Shown: positions 35,389 through 44,604 of the stretch, piece by piece
Position numbering within the stretch: the stretch's first letter is position 1
Layout of the letters: the number at the start of each line of letters is the position of its first letter
Assembly (NCBI RefSeq): GCF_900188255.1
Contig: NZ_FZNS01000004.1
Location: 1-64,000 of the forward strand
From: Hymenobacter mucosus
Lineage (GTDB): Bacteria; Bacteroidota; Bacteroidia; Cytophagales; Hymenobacteraceae
Length of the DNA: 64,000 nucleotides
Direction of reading: 5' to 3'
Program-made: the position numbers and the translations under genes
The notes under the pieces: generated by a model
What the model was told of the DNA's origin: nothing
Seen by the model: the letters and a program-made list of their open reading frames with translations, nothing else
The model's database searches: none

Positions 35389-35439
35389 CAACAAAGCAAT
35401 GCCGCCGCACCTTACGGATGCGGCGGCATTGCTTTGTTG
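35389..35439. terminator. Bidirectional terminator
   Basis: Perfect 21-bp arms (CAACAAAGCAATGCCGCCGCA and complement) with a 9-nt loop between convergent genes. Confidence 0.8.
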
Positions 35440-35508
35440 GAAGTGCCTGAGTTTTCACCGGTGCTGTGTACGTAAGCAAGTAACCAAGGCAGGGCGGAGC
35501 CGCCAGAC

Positions 35509-36024
35509 CTACCGTTTATGCAGCTGCACCCATTGCGCTGCGACTAGCGTTTTGGCGTCTGCAAGGCGGGCCTGCTTCAACTCTTCTGGAGAGAACGTGA
35601 GGATTTCAATCTTCTCGTTTTCCTCTGCTAGTCCCCCTCCTTCTCCCGGCTGGCGGCTAACCTCGGCATAGAAAATGGTAATCACCTCAGCGCTGGTACC
35701 GGGCGAAGGATAAATGCGGGCAATCTGCTCCAGGCGGTCTACATCGTAGCCCAACTCCTCGTAAACCTCGCGGCGAATGGCGGCTTCCGGGCCTTCTTCT
35801 CCATCGACCATGCCGGCTGCTATTTCTAGCAACTCGTCTTCGGGCCCCACCCGGTATTGACGGGTCAGGATATACTGCTGCGTAGTCGTGTTCCAAACCA
35901 GCGCTGCTACCGCCGTACCGGGTTCAAACCGTTCCCGCTGCAGAACCTTGTCGCCATCTTGCACCGCCAACTGGCTAAGCTTGTAGTGACCATCGTAGGC
36001 AATTTTGCGGTCAGTGATATGCAT
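35509..36024 (-). CDS. NUDIX hydrolase (ADP-ribose pyrophosphatase-like)
   Basis: 171 residues starting at MHITDRKIAYDGHYKL; 26 upstream residues are rejected. The Nudix box GMVDGEEGPEAAIRREVYEELGYD lies near 71-94 (shown in part: G-x5-E-x7-REVYEELG). Preceding strands (FEPGTAVAALVW, ILTRQYRVGPEDELLEIAAG) and IYPSPGTSAEV after it match ADP-ribose/NDP-sugar pyrophosphatases, which hydrolyse ADP-ribose to AMP and ribose-5-phosphate. Divergent from the DEAD-box helicase. Confidence 0.9.
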   Translation of the reverse strand: MHITDRKIAYDGHYKLSQLAVQDGDKVLQRERFEPGTAVAALVWNTTTQQYILTRQYRVGPEDELLEIAAGMVDGEEGPEAAIRREVYEELGYDVDRLEQIARIYPSPGTSAEVITIFYAEVSRQPGEGGGLAEENEKIEILTFSPEELKQARLADAKTLVAAQWVQLHKR

Positions 36025-36239
36025 AATAGAGGAGTTTTGTAAGATTTGTGTTGAATAAGTAAACGGAAAATGGGCGGGGTAGTGTTGGAAAGAGCGGAGC
36101 ATTTTTGGCCGAACTGCCGCCAGCGAAGTATCCTTTTTGCTAGTCGCGCCCGCACTCCGTATAAAAACCCGACCTTTGCGGGCTCATCTATCTCCCGTGC
36201 CATTCTCGCCGTTGCGGGGCGGCCGCTTTTTTTCTCTTG

Positions 36240-37655
36240 ATGTCGTTCGACGAACTAAACCTGATTGACCCTATCCTGCGTGCCTTGCACGAGGAAGGGT
36301 ACACCACCCCCACTCCCATTCAAGAGCAGGCCATTCCGCAAGTGCTGGAAGGCCACGACCTCCTGGGAGTAGCCCAAACGGGCACCGGCAAGACTGCCGC
36401 CTTCACCGTTCCAATTCTACAGATCCTGCACCAAACGGCCCAGGTTGAGCGCCATGCTCCCGGCCGTATTCGCTGCCTCGTGCTCACGCCAACCCGCGAG
36501 TTAGCCACACAAATCGGGGAGAGCTTTGCCAACTACGGCCGCCACCTGCCCAAGCTTCGGCGCACCGTTATTTTTGGGGGCGTGGGGCAAGCTCCTCAAG
36601 TGCATACCCTCAAACGGGGCGTAGAAATAATCATTGCTACGCCGGGTCGCCTACTTGATTTGATGAATCAGGGCTTCGTTGACCTACGGCACCTAGAAGT
36701 ATTCGTGCTGGATGAGGCTGACCGAATGCTCGACATGGGCTTCATTCACGACATCAAGCGGCTACTACCCAAGCTACCGGTTTCGCGCCAAACGCTGTTT
36801 TTCTCCGCCACCATGCCCGGTCAAATTCAGGACTTGGCCGATACCATTCTTAAGCCAAACCCGGTTAAGGTGGCCGTTACGCCGGTGTCGAGCACCGCGG
36901 AAACGGTAACCCAGGCAGTGTACATGGTGGAGAAGTCTGACAAGCCGGCGTTGTTGGAGCACGTGCTGGCCGACAAGAACATCCGCCGGGTACTAGTGTT
37001 CACGCGCACCAAGCACGGCGCTGACAAAGTAGTGAAGACACTTGCAAAGGCTGAAATTCCGGCCGAAGCTATTCACGGCAACAAATCTCAGAACCACCGC
37101 CAGCGGGCGCTAACGAATTTCAAGGCTGGTACCACGCGCGTACTGGTTGCCACCGACATTGCGGCGCGGGGCATTGACGTGGATGAGCTAACTCACGTTA
37201 TTAACTACGAAATCCCCAACGAGCCCGAAACCTACGTGCACCGTATTGGGCGCACAGGCCGGGCCGGGGCTAACGGTACGGCTTTGTCTTTCTGTGACGA
37301 GGAAGAGCGCGCCTACCTACAGGATATTCAAAAGTTGATTCGTCGGCAAATACCAGTGGTTGCCGAACATCCCTTTTTCTCTGCCAACGTGGCTCCCGTA
37401 CCGCTATCAGGTGGCGCGCCCATTCAGCGCCCGAAAGGTCCTGCTGGGCGCCCACCGCGCCCGGGCCGGGGGCCCCAGGGCCAAGGCAGGTCGGGCTCCG
37501 ATGGCGGCGGCCGCTCACAAGGCCAGCAGTCTGCCCGTAGCGGCGAACGAGCGGGCGGTGGGCAGCGCGCCGGCGCGCCAGGCGGAGGCCGCACCAGTGG
37601 TGGTGGCAACGGTGGTGGACGCCGCCGCTCCCGCAGTAGCAACACTGGGCGCTAA
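36240..37655 (+). CDS. DEAD/DEAH box RNA helicase
   Basis: 471 residues starting at the ATG at 36240 (an in-frame TTG one codon upstream is rejected). All helicase motifs are present: Q motif [13 protein letters not shown], motif I AQTGTGKT near residue 44, [17 protein letters not shown] as [13 protein letters not shown] near 158, SAT near 189, and the C-terminal domain with [13 protein letters not shown] and [10 protein letters not shown]. The tail (about 385-471) is Gly/Arg/Pro/Ser-rich with RGG-like repeats, typical of RhlE-type cold-shock or ribosome-assembly helicases. The RhlE subgroup is likely. Confidence 0.95.
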   Translation: MSFDELNLIDPILRALHEEGYTTPTPIQEQAIPQVLEGHDLLGVAQTGTGKTAAFTVPILQILHQTAQVERHAPGRIRCLVLTPTRELATQIGESFANYGRHLPKLRRTVIFGGVGQAPQVHTLKRGVEIIIATPGRLLDLMNQGFVDLRHLEVFVLDEADRMLDMGFIHDIKRLLPKLPVSRQTLFFSATMPGQIQDLADTILKPNPVKVAVTPVSSTAETVTQAVYMVEKSDKPALLEHVLADKNIRRVLVFTRTKHGADKVVKTLAKAEIPAEAIHGNKSQNHRQRALTNFKAGTTRVLVATDIAARGIDVDELTHVINYEIPNEPETYVHRIGRTGRAGANGTALSFCDEEERAYLQDIQKLIRRQIPVVAEHPFFSANVAPVPLSGGAPIQRPKGPAGRPPRPGRGPQGQGRSGSDGGGRSQGQQSARSGERAGGGQRAGAPGGGRTSGGGNGGGRRRSRSSNTGR

Positions 37656-37680
37656 AGCTCGAGGAAATCCTTAGTAACCA

Positions 37681-37727
37681 AAAAGGCTGGTTAGAAGCTC
37701 GCATGTTGCGTTTCTAACCAGCCTTTT
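37681..37727 (+). terminator. Terminator after the DEAD-box gene
   Basis: AAAAGGCTGGTTAGAA / TTTCTAACCAGCCTTTT stem, about 15 bp. Confidence 0.75.
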
Positions 37728-37828
37728 CTGATGCGGAAGTTGATAGGCATGCTGGAAACAAAACGGCGGCCAAATACCTTTAGAAGGTGCAGTGGTTCTG
37801 CTTCCGTTTTATCTCATCTTCTTTCCTT

Positions 37829-38323
37829 ATGGCTCAGCGCACTCTTGCCGTTATCCAAGCCCTACGTGATACGGCGCACCGACTTGCCACCCAGGCTCCC
37901 TACCAGTGGGGGCATATGGGCAGTTGCAATTGTGGTCACTTGGCCCAAACGGTTACTAAGCTCACCAAAGCGGAGATTCATGCACGCGCTATGCAACGCT
38001 ACGGCGACTGGGAGCGGCAGCTAATCGACTACTGTCCTACCAGCGGACTACCCATAGACGTTACGATTGATGAAATGCTGGCATTGGGCTTTACCCGTCA
38101 AGACCTCACTCACCTAGAGCGTCTTTCTGATCCTACCATCCGGCGAGCTATTCCCTTCGAGCAACGCAATGCCTTACGCCACAACCAGCGGGATGATGTG
38201 GTACTCTATCTGCGCACTTGGGCGGATTTATTGGAAGCTGACTTGCTGGACAGCATTAGCTTGCCTAGCCTAACATCCTCAGCAGCGCCTGCACCTATAG
38301 CTGCGCTTCTTCCCGCGGGCTAG
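37829..38323 (+). CDS. Conserved hypothetical cytosolic protein
   Basis: 164 residues starting at MAQRTLAVIQALRDT; the longer frame adds 14 atypical residues. Features: helical N-terminus, WGHMGSCNCGHLAQ near 32 with two cysteines and two histidines (C-x-C-x-H, possible metal site), KAEIHARAM, then CPTSGLPID and a region of TxxDLTHLERL. The rest is helical and ends in an Ala/Pro-rich tail. I recognise it only as a conserved Bacteroidota protein of unknown function. Alone between two terminators. Confidence 0.65.
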   Translation: MAQRTLAVIQALRDTAHRLATQAPYQWGHMGSCNCGHLAQTVTKLTKAEIHARAMQRYGDWERQLIDYCPTSGLPIDVTIDEMLALGFTRQDLTHLERLSDPTIRRAIPFEQRNALRHNQRDDVVLYLRTWADLLEADLLDSISLPSLTSSAAPAPIAALLPAG

Positions 38324-38356
38324 TAGGTCCATTAGCGCACCTCATTCACCAAGCGG

Positions 38357-38391
38357 AAAAGCCCCGCCGGCTCAGAGCCGGTGGGGCTTTT
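38357..38391. terminator. Bidirectional terminator
   Basis: AAAAGCCCCGCCGGCT / AGCCGGTGGGGCTTTT stem between convergent genes. Confidence 0.75.
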
Positions 38392-38461
38392 CTGTGTTTA
38401 TACTGTATTAGCAGTTGCTACCACCCTACCAGTGAAATGATGTTCACTGGCAACAATCTAT

Positions 38462-38632
38462 TTAGTAGTTCACGTTGCTGCGCTGAGCTTCCCGGTACCC
38501 TTCTGGGCGGTGGCTGCGCTTGTAGGCAGCATCAGCATTAGGATCTTTTTCCGCATCGGGAGCTTGCGAGCAGGACGACAGGAAAAGCGAGGCGCCAGCG
38601 GCGAACAGGAAGAGCAGACGGAAATTTTTCAT
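38462..38632 (-). CDS. Small lipoprotein, 56 residues
   Basis: Reads MKNFRLLFLFAAGASLFLSS then Cys21, a lipoprotein signal with the lipobox FLSSC, and a charged mature part (SQAPDAEKDPNADAAYKRS..., ending SNVNY). TAA stop. Codon bias matches the chromosome. No family known; the mature part is short and presumably sits on the inner face of the outer membrane. Convergent with the 37829 gene, with the hairpin at 38357-38391 between them. Confidence 0.6.
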   Translation of the reverse strand: MKNFRLLFLFAAGASLFLSSCSQAPDAEKDPNADAAYKRSHRPEGYREAQRSNVNY

Positions 38633-39384
38633 GGCCCAAAGGTAAGCACCTACTCGAAAAACGCCAAGCTAGTCCGTGGGTTACTAACGGCAGTTTTTCT
38701 GCTCTATATCACCTGCCACAGCCAACAACCTTAAGTTTACAATACGAATGTAAATAACTTACACAGGTTAGGCCAAGCACATTTGTATATACAGTCACTG
38801 TACTCTGCCTGCCCACACTAGCCCCTAAAATTGCTAGACCAACTGTACAAATACGTGTATACAATTTTGCTCTTCTGCAATCCTAGCTTGTTCGTTTTGC
38901 GTTTTTGTATTAAGCGCTTGCACAGAGCTTAAAACGCCAAAATAAGTAGCTCATCATTGCTAAAACAGCATTGTATTTTACCAGAACATTAGACGGATAA
39001 AATATTTAGCATTCTATACCCTATATACCACCTCTTTTCTAAAAAAATCATCAAGCTCGTCCATATAACTAATCCTATTATATACACCAATAACACAAGA
39101 AACGCTTAACCTAATCTAACACTACACCTTTTAACATATAACTATCTGATATATAAATCAATATCTCACATACAATCCCCTATCTAGCAAGAATATTAGC
39201 ACCTAATACGTTTTCACTATACCTGAATTATGAAGCTAGTTTATAGATAAGCAGCACGGAGTATATAAGCTGTTTGCTAGCACTACTGCAGCACTCGTTA
39301 GCCACCATGACAACTTGTATCCAATCTTGATTTCGGCTGCGCAGCAGGTATTGCTTAGCTTGCCTTACTGGCCTGTAACCTGAC
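38633..39384. other. AT-rich gene-free region
   Basis: About 750 bp, markedly AT-rich, no credible gene. It contains TTTACA-N7-TGTAAA at 38736-38754 and the related TGTACAAATACGTGTATACA region near 38844. Both resemble the palindromes upstream of the XRE regulator. Confidence 0.5.
38736..38754. promoter_or_regulatory. Candidate regulator-binding palindrome TTTACA-N7-TGTAAA
   Basis: 6-bp arms with a 7-bp spacer, about 100 bp upstream of the small lipoprotein gene (starts at 38632, minus strand) and downstream of the XRE regulator. Resembles the half-sites around 40000-40120 but with a wider spacer. Confidence 0.3.
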
Positions 39385-39978
39385 TTACACAGCCTCAGGC
39401 TGGTAATCGGAAAATGTGCCGTCTTGATAGAAGATCACGATGCGACGGATGCGCTTGCCTGGCTCTGCTATACCAACAAGCAGGTCTGAATTCGGCGTTG
39501 GAGCAGGAGTTTGAGGCAGGGAAACACGTGCCGTAGGTGCTACTCTTGAAGTGCTGCTCTCACGAGCTGACATGCTTGGGGTACTAACAACTTCTGCATC
39601 GCTTTGAACTACTACGGCAGGCTGAGGCTCGGACTGTAGGGGCTGCGTCGCGCTAGCTACCATTTCCGGCTCTTTTAGGGGCGGTTGCGGAGGTATTGTA
39701 GATGCTACTGTCGTTGCTGGCCGGGGTGCACGAGTTCTGCTCTGAGCTAATACGTGCTCCGCTGGGGCTGCTTCTTTCATTGCCCCACTACCAGTTAGCA
39801 ACCAGGACAGGGCTATATCTGGAAATGCTGCCACTATTTTCTGCACAACTTCTAAGCTAGGCTTGTTGCGCCCGCTAAGAATATGGCTAATAACTGGCCG
39901 GGAAACCTGAATGGCGTCCGCAAACTGAGTGGGTGTAAGCTCGTGGGAGTGCAGTATCTCCCGAATTCTGTCGACCAT
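39385..39978 (-). CDS. XRE-family helix-turn-helix transcriptional regulator
   Basis: 197 residues. The N-terminus is a Cro/CI-type HTH: LTPTQFADAIQVSRPVISHILSGRNKPSLEVV at about 14-45. Then comes SWLLTGSGAMK, the usual follow-on in Bacteroidota XRE proteins. Residues about 70-150 are Pro/Ser/Thr/Ala-rich and disordered, and the C-terminus has a short beta segment (KRIRRIVIFYQDGTFSDY). It probably dimerises and binds inverted repeats. TACA-N2-TGTA palindromes upstream, one on its own -7 box, suggest autoregulation. Confidence 0.85.
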   Translation of the reverse strand: MVDRIREILHSHELTPTQFADAIQVSRPVISHILSGRNKPSLEVVQKIVAAFPDIALSWLLTGSGAMKEAAPAEHVLAQSRTRAPRPATTVASTIPPQPPLKEPEMVASATQPLQSEPQPAVVVQSDAEVVSTPSMSARESSTSRVAPTARVSLPQTPAPTPNSDLLVGIAEPGKRIRRIVIFYQDGTFSDYQPEAV

Positions 39979-39992
39979 ACAACTGGATGTAT

Positions 39993-40002
39993 TACAAATG
40001 TA
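39993..40002. promoter_or_regulatory. Operator candidate overlapping the XRE -7 box
   Basis: TACAAATGTA (TACA-AA-TGTA). Read on the minus strand, 40002 to 39995 gives TACATTTG, a perfect TAnnTTTG -7 box 17 bp before the regulator start, so operator and promoter coincide. Confidence 0.5.
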
Positions 40003-40061
40003 CTACGCTTTTCCTAGTAGTCACTGTATCCAACAGTAATATGAGACCCCAGCCCGTTAAT

Positions 40062-40071
40062 TACAATTGTA
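40062..40071. promoter_or_regulatory. Operator candidate TACAATTGTA
   Basis: Perfect 10-bp palindrome (TACA-AT-TGTA), 60 bp upstream of the first. Confidence 0.4.
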
Positions 40072-40083
40072 TTAACAAGCTGT

Positions 40084-40142
40084 ATGATATCTTATATTAG
40101 TTTACATATGTAAAACAATTGTAAACTAATATAAGATATCAT
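40084..40142. repeat. Perfect 22-bp inverted repeat containing an operator-like palindrome
   Basis: Arms 40084-40105 and 40121-40142 are exact complements (ATGATATCTTATATTAGTTTAC). The 15-nt loop plus arm ends holds TTTACATATGTAAA (40101-40114), a perfect palindrome of the TACA-N2-TGTA type. Confidence 0.7.
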
Positions 40143-40459
40143 CCCTGTTGCTAGTTAGGCTACAGATCAAGTTAAGCAGCGACCTACTATCTGAGCGGTT
40201 AAGGCCTAATGGATGGCATAATGCTTCGCAGCAAAATATTGCTGGTTATAGTATGGAGCTATATTCTGTTGCTTATAGCGTGATTGGCTCGCATGCTCTA
40301 CTAAGGGCGCTGCACTTATGGCGGCTATCATCATCTACCCTTTCGCTCCCGTCTGGTTGTCTATACTGGGTGCCGTGCAATAAAGAGATGCATTTGCTCT
40401 TCTTATCACTCGATGCTTGTTAGCCTAGTATTGCAAGGTTAGCGAGGCTAACCTTGCCG

Positions 40460-40509
40460 AAAAAACTAGTGCTCCTTCCCATTGCTATAGTAGCAACAGA
40501 AAGGAGCAC
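40460..40509 (-). terminator. Terminator of the L,D-transpeptidase gene
   Basis: On the minus strand a GTGCTCCTT / AAGGAGCAC hairpin with inner TTGCT/AGCAA pairing, followed by TAGTTTTTT. Adjacent is a smaller hairpin at 40433-40457 (GCAAGGTTAGC / GCTAACCTTGC). Confidence 0.6.
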
Positions 40510-40546
40510 GTTGAGTTGAGGCAAGTAGCTTACGTAAGTAGCCCCT

Positions 40547-42322
40547 TTAGTTGTTAAAATACTCTTTGGCCAATGCCTTATCGTGGCCGTAGATATCGTC
40601 GCGGAAGTGAAGTTTGCCACTCTCGTCAACCCATGTAGTGAAGTAAACCAAGTACACGGGCAGTTTCTCCGGCAGGGTAATATACTTCTCACGACGGCCA
40701 GAAATAGTATCTAAGATGGCTGTGCGGTCCCAGCCCGGTTTGTCGCGAAGCAGATACTCAGCTAGCTTGATAGGTTCAGCTACTCGTACGCAGCCATGAC
40801 TAAAGCCGCGCTTGTTCTGGCTGAACAGTTCATCGTGAGGAGTGTCGTGCAGGTAGATGTCGTTAGAGTTCGGGAAGATAAACTTCACGTCACCCAAGTC
40901 GTTTTTCGGGCCAGGACGACGGCGTAATGTGTACTTCCACGTTTTGTTTGTGAGGTTCGCCCAGTCGACGGTGGAGGGGTCAATGGGGGTAGCTTTGGCA
41001 CCCCACCCCTTTACTACTTCCATGTCCAAACGGTCGAGCGTGCCTTGTGGATCAGCCGCTAGTTTAGGGCGTAGCTCTTTATCGATGATGCTGAAGGGGA
41101 CGTTCCAATAAGGAGCCAATACGACGAACTCCATCTTGTCGCTAAACACGGGTGTAGCGTTTAACGCCTTGCCCACAATCACACGCATATTGAACGCTTC
41201 CTTGTTATCCTCCATCACGTGGAGGGTATAATCAGGGATGTTTACTAGCAGGTAATTGGGCTCAAATTTCTTCGGGATCCAGCGCCACCGCTCCATGTTC
41301 AAGATGATCTGGTCGATGCGTTGTGATACCGAAACATTGAGTAAACGTAGGGTCTCACCGGCTACAATGCCATCTGCCTTTAGTCCGTTTTCCTGCTGAA
41401 AAGCTTTCACTGCGGCCACCAGCTCGGCGTCGTATTTTGGTGTGACAGCAGTAGCCGTGCTAGGCTGGCCCGGCTTATTTGCTACTGGCTGCACTGGTGT
41501 TTCAGTAGCCGCAGGAGTGGCCGGAGCCGACGCGCTAGCACCCAATAGGCGGGTGCGCAAGATGGCTACTACTGGTGAACTAGCCCCGGGCACCAAACGA
41601 GTACCAGCAGGTAAAACCGGCCAACCACCATTGCGTTGCAGGATGCGGTAGTCAGCCAATGCCTGTTTCAGGCGGTCGTATTCGGGGTGTAAGGGCTCAA
41701 AATCATAGTACCCATAGGTGCTTTCCCGTTCCTTAAGAATAGTCATTAGCGCCTTATGCAACTTGATTTTGTTACGCTTGACATTCCAATCGATACTCTT
41801 AACGGAGCGCGGGTCTACCGTGCCTCGATAAAAGTCAGAGGCATAGTTAAAGTACGTACCCGACAATGCCACATCAATCTCCTTTTCGAGCGCATTGCGC
41901 TTGGTAGAGTCTGATTGTGCATCCTTCAAACTAGCAAATAGCTTATTGAAGTCCTTGGTTTTGTATTCTTTAGGATCGAGGCCTTCGTCGGCTGCCTTGT
42001 TGATTACGCCGAGCATAGTCTCGGCTTGAGGCACTAGTTCATGATTACGGAACCATCCTAATCGGAAGTCGCGTGCTCGATAAAACTTCTTTGCCCATTC
42101 AATTTGATCTTTGAATTTAGGCTCAGTGCTCATGTACTTCACAATGTATACGCTGTCGAGCTTGGGCTGCGCCCCGCCGGCTTTGGTAACGCCGCCGGGA
42201 AGAGCATCCTTGATCTGCTCCTTCTGGTCCTGGCTGCACGACACGGTAGACGTGAGGAACAGCAGGCCCAGCAGCCAGCAGCATACAGTGGTGAAAAAAG
42301 AAAAACGGAAGTTGACGTTCAT
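40547..42322 (-). CDS. L,D-transpeptidase, lipoprotein-like (YcbB/LdtD type)
   Basis: 591 residues. An N-terminal hydrophobic segment ends STVSC (Cys29), so probably a lipoprotein. A scaffold helical region follows. A peptidoglycan-binding domain lies at about 300-335 (LVAAVKAFQQENGLKADGIVAGETLRLLN). The YkuD catalytic domain spans about 360-540 with HDTPHDELFSQNKRGFSHGC (in part); the catalytic site is SHGCVRV, Cys511. These enzymes make 3-3 crosslinks in peptidoglycan or attach proteins to it, and are inhibited by carbapenems. Catalytic His and Cys are both present. Long Ala/Pro linker near 270-290. Confidence 0.92.
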   Translation of the reverse strand: MNVNFRFSFFTTVCCWLLGLLFLTSTVSCSQDQKEQIKDALPGGVTKAGGAQPKLDSVYIVKYMSTEPKFKDQIEWAKKFYRARDFRLGWFRNHELVPQAETMLGVINKAADEGLDPKEYKTKDFNKLFASLKDAQSDSTKRNALEKEIDVALSGTYFNYASDFYRGTVDPRSVKSIDWNVKRNKIKLHKALMTILKERESTYGYYDFEPLHPEYDRLKQALADYRILQRNGGWPVLPAGTRLVPGASSPVVAILRTRLLGASASAPATPAATETPVQPVANKPGQPSTATAVTPKYDAELVAAVKAFQQENGLKADGIVAGETLRLLNVSVSQRIDQIILNMERWRWIPKKFEPNYLLVNIPDYTLHVMEDNKEAFNMRVIVGKALNATPVFSDKMEFVVLAPYWNVPFSIIDKELRPKLAADPQGTLDRLDMEVVKGWGAKATPIDPSTVDWANLTNKTWKYTLRRRPGPKNDLGDVKFIFPNSNDIYLHDTPHDELFSQNKRGFSHGCVRVAEPIKLAEYLLRDKPGWDRTAILDTISGRREKYITLPEKLPVYLVYFTTWVDESGKLHFRDDIYGHDKALAKEYFNN

Positions 42323-42583
42323 GCGGATGAGAAAGGAGATGTAAACGACAGTAGCTCCGGCTGCGAGGTAGGCAAAAAACCGACCAAGTACCTAAGCCAA
42401 CTTGTGGCGTTTTACTGCTTTCGGCGCTGTTGAGTTGCCAGCACAGAGTTTCTCCTCTCTGCTGCAAGTTAGCAGATTTCATTTGACCTTCTACTATCCG
42501 TCGTTCCTCATACAGAAAGCGGGAAGTCAACTGCTGCCCGGCTAGCAGGTAGTGGTTTGCCGTACGCGGACGGAGGCCCCAAC

Positions 42584-42591
42584 TATCTTTG
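42584..42591 (+). promoter_or_regulatory. -7 box (TATCTTTG) of the M1 peptidase gene
   Basis: Perfect TAnnTTTG match 38 bp before the ATG at 42630, supporting that start. A TTTG at 42556 is 24 bp upstream, a little far for a -33 box. Confidence 0.5.
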
Positions 42592-42629
42592 GCCTAGCTT
42601 GGCCCGACATCTTTTCATTCAACTCAACT

Positions 42630-44441
42630 ATGCCCGACTCTGCCCTGCCCTTCACCCCCGACCCGCACAGCTACGCTCGGCCCGCCGATGTAAGTGTCCG
42701 CCACTTATCCCTGCACTTATCTGTCGACTTTGCTTCCCGTACCCTGGCGGGGCATGCTACGTGGCAACTGCATAACCAGGTGGGCGCAACCGAACTGATA
42801 CTAGACACCCGAGCCCTCGCAATTGAGGAGGTACTGCTAGGAAGCTCGACGGGAGAAGCCACCCCCTTCACTCTGGGAGCTAATGATGCCGTGCTGGGTC
42901 AACCGCTGCATATCACCATCCGGCCCGATACAACCACCGTGACAATTCGCTACCACACTACCCCGGGTGCGGCTGCGTTACAGTGGCTAGCCCCGGAGCA
43001 AACCGCTGGTCAGGAGCAGCCCTTTCTGTTTACGCAGTCGCAGGCTATCCTGGCGCGCACCTGGATTCCGTGCCAGGACTCCCCAGGTGTCCGATTCACG
43101 TACGAGGCGCAGATGCAGGTCCCTCCTCACCTACTGGCCTTGATGAGCGCCGAGAACCCAACGGAACGCTCCCCCAGCGGCAACTATAGTTTCCGTATGG
43201 AGCAACCTATTCCGGCTTACCTCATGGCCCTCGCCGTGGGTGACCTAGAATTTCAAGCTTTGAGTTCTCGCACCGGAGTGTACGCCGAACCAGTGACTCT
43301 CCCGACCGCCGCCAACGAATTTGCGGAACTCGAGGAGATGGTGGGTACTGCCGAGGAATTATATGGCCCCTACCGCTGGCAACAGTACGACCTGCTGGTA
43401 TTACCTCCCTCCTTTCCGTTTGGAGGCATGGAGAATCCTCGTTTAACATTTGTGACGCCTACGATTCTAGCCGGAGACCGTAGCCTAACCAGCTTGGTAG
43501 CCCACGAGCTGGCTCACTCTTGGAGTGGAAACCTAGTAACCAACGCTACCTGGAACGACTTCTGGCTAAACGAAGGCTTTACGGTGTACTTCGAGCGTCG
43601 TATCATGGAGAAGCTATATGGGCGCCCCTACTCCGACATGCTGCAGGTGCTGGGTCATACGGGGTTGCTGCACACAGTGCAAGAACTAGGCGCCACTAGC
43701 CCAGATACTCACCTGCACTTGGACCTGGCGGGCCGGGACCCCGACGAGGGACTAAATGAAATTGCCTACGAAAAGGGTGACTACCTCCTACTCACCCTCG
43801 AACACTTAGTAGGGCGGGCCGCGTTGGATTCCTTTATCAGGGAGTACTTCGCACGGCACAGTTTCCAGAGTATGGACACGGTCCGCTTCACGGAGTACAT
43901 ACAGAAGGAGCTCCTTGACTGCCACCCCGGGGTAGCAGAACATGCGCAGCTAAACTTGTGGATCAATGGGCCGGGCATTCCGGCTGGGGCGCCCCCAGTC
44001 TCGTCGGAGCGGTTTGCGCAGGTGGATGCCACCCTGCACCAGTGGCAGAATGGTACCGCCGCTCGCGAGTTGAGCACAGCGCAGTGGAGCAGCCATGAGT
44101 GGGTACACTTCCTGCATGGGCTACCGGCCCGCCCTAGTACCGAGCAGCTTACTGAGCTAGATGCCGCCTTCGGCTTCACGCAGTCGGGCAACGCCGAGAT
44201 ACTGGCCGCTTGGTTTCCGCATACCATTGCGGCCAGCTACTCGCCAGCAGACGAAGCTCTGCAACAGTTTCTGATCCGTGTAGGACGGCGCAAATTTCTA
44301 GTGCCGCTCTATAAAGGGCTCTTGGCGGTACCTGGAGGCCCCGAGCGCGCCCGTCGTATCTATGCTCAGGCGCGGCCCAACTACCACGCTGTAGCCACGG
44401 TTAAGTTTGATGCGCTGCTGGGTTATCCCGCCGAGGCATAG
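42630..44441 (+). CDS. M1 family aminopeptidase (leukotriene A4 hydrolase-like)
   Basis: 603 residues starting at MPDSALPFTPDPHSYARP. The substrate N-terminus motif is GGMENP near 268-273. The zinc site is HELAH: His292, Glu293, His296, with Glu315 in NEGFTVYF. The C-terminal LTA4H-type helical domain runs from about 480 to 603. This subfamily cleaves N-terminal residues from peptides; bacterial members mostly act as aminopeptidases. No signal peptide, so cytosolic. The last gene before the IR at 44492. Confidence 0.93.
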   Translation: MPDSALPFTPDPHSYARPADVSVRHLSLHLSVDFASRTLAGHATWQLHNQVGATELILDTRALAIEEVLLGSSTGEATPFTLGANDAVLGQPLHITIRPDTTTVTIRYHTTPGAAALQWLAPEQTAGQEQPFLFTQSQAILARTWIPCQDSPGVRFTYEAQMQVPPHLLALMSAENPTERSPSGNYSFRMEQPIPAYLMALAVGDLEFQALSSRTGVYAEPVTLPTAANEFAELEEMVGTAEELYGPYRWQQYDLLVLPPSFPFGGMENPRLTFVTPTILAGDRSLTSLVAHELAHSWSGNLVTNATWNDFWLNEGFTVYFERRIMEKLYGRPYSDMLQVLGHTGLLHTVQELGATSPDTHLHLDLAGRDPDEGLNEIAYEKGDYLLLTLEHLVGRAALDSFIREYFARHSFQSMDTVRFTEYIQKELLDCHPGVAEHAQLNLWINGPGIPAGAPPVSSERFAQVDATLHQWQNGTAARELSTAQWSSHEWVHFLHGLPARPSTEQLTELDAAFGFTQSGNAEILAAWFPHTIAASYSPADEALQQFLIRVGRRKFLVPLYKGLLAVPGGPERARRIYAQARPNYHAVATVKFDALLGYPAEA

Positions 44442-44491
44442 CAGATTTTTAAAGCTGGTACCGACTTTATCGTCGTACATTTTGTTTCTTA

Positions 44492-44566
44492 CCATGAAGC
44501 GGCTCACCCAACCTATTTTCGGGCGCACTCGTGCGCTACTACTGGTTGGGTGAGCTGCCTTCATGG
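44492..44566. repeat. Long imperfect inverted repeat between M1 peptidase and cyanophycinase
   Basis: Arms of about 21 bp (CCATGAAGCGGCTCACCCAACC / GGTTGGGTGAGCTGCCTTCATGG, one indel and one mismatch) around a centre with GCGCAC-TC-GTGCGC. No T tract. Confidence 0.5.
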
Positions 44567-44604
44567 CCCGAACCTTGCTTGCGTGAGACCGGGCTTTTTC
44601 CCAT

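Larger units (their letters stand above)
39979..40546. other. Intergenic region upstream of the XRE regulator
   Basis: 568 bp, AT-rich left part with palindromes and a long inverted repeat. The right part (40143-40430) has an open stretch of 91 codons on the + strand with no protein-like features. It ends in hairpins at 40433-40509. Confidence 0.5.

Noticed and set aside
40148..40423. 91-codon + strand open frame next to the regulator
   Set aside because: No signal, fold or codon features; located in an AT-rich regulatory stretch.
40433..40457. Hairpin GCAAGGTTAGC/GCTAACCTTGC as a separate terminator
   Set aside because: No T tract in either direction; likely auxiliary to the adjacent terminator.
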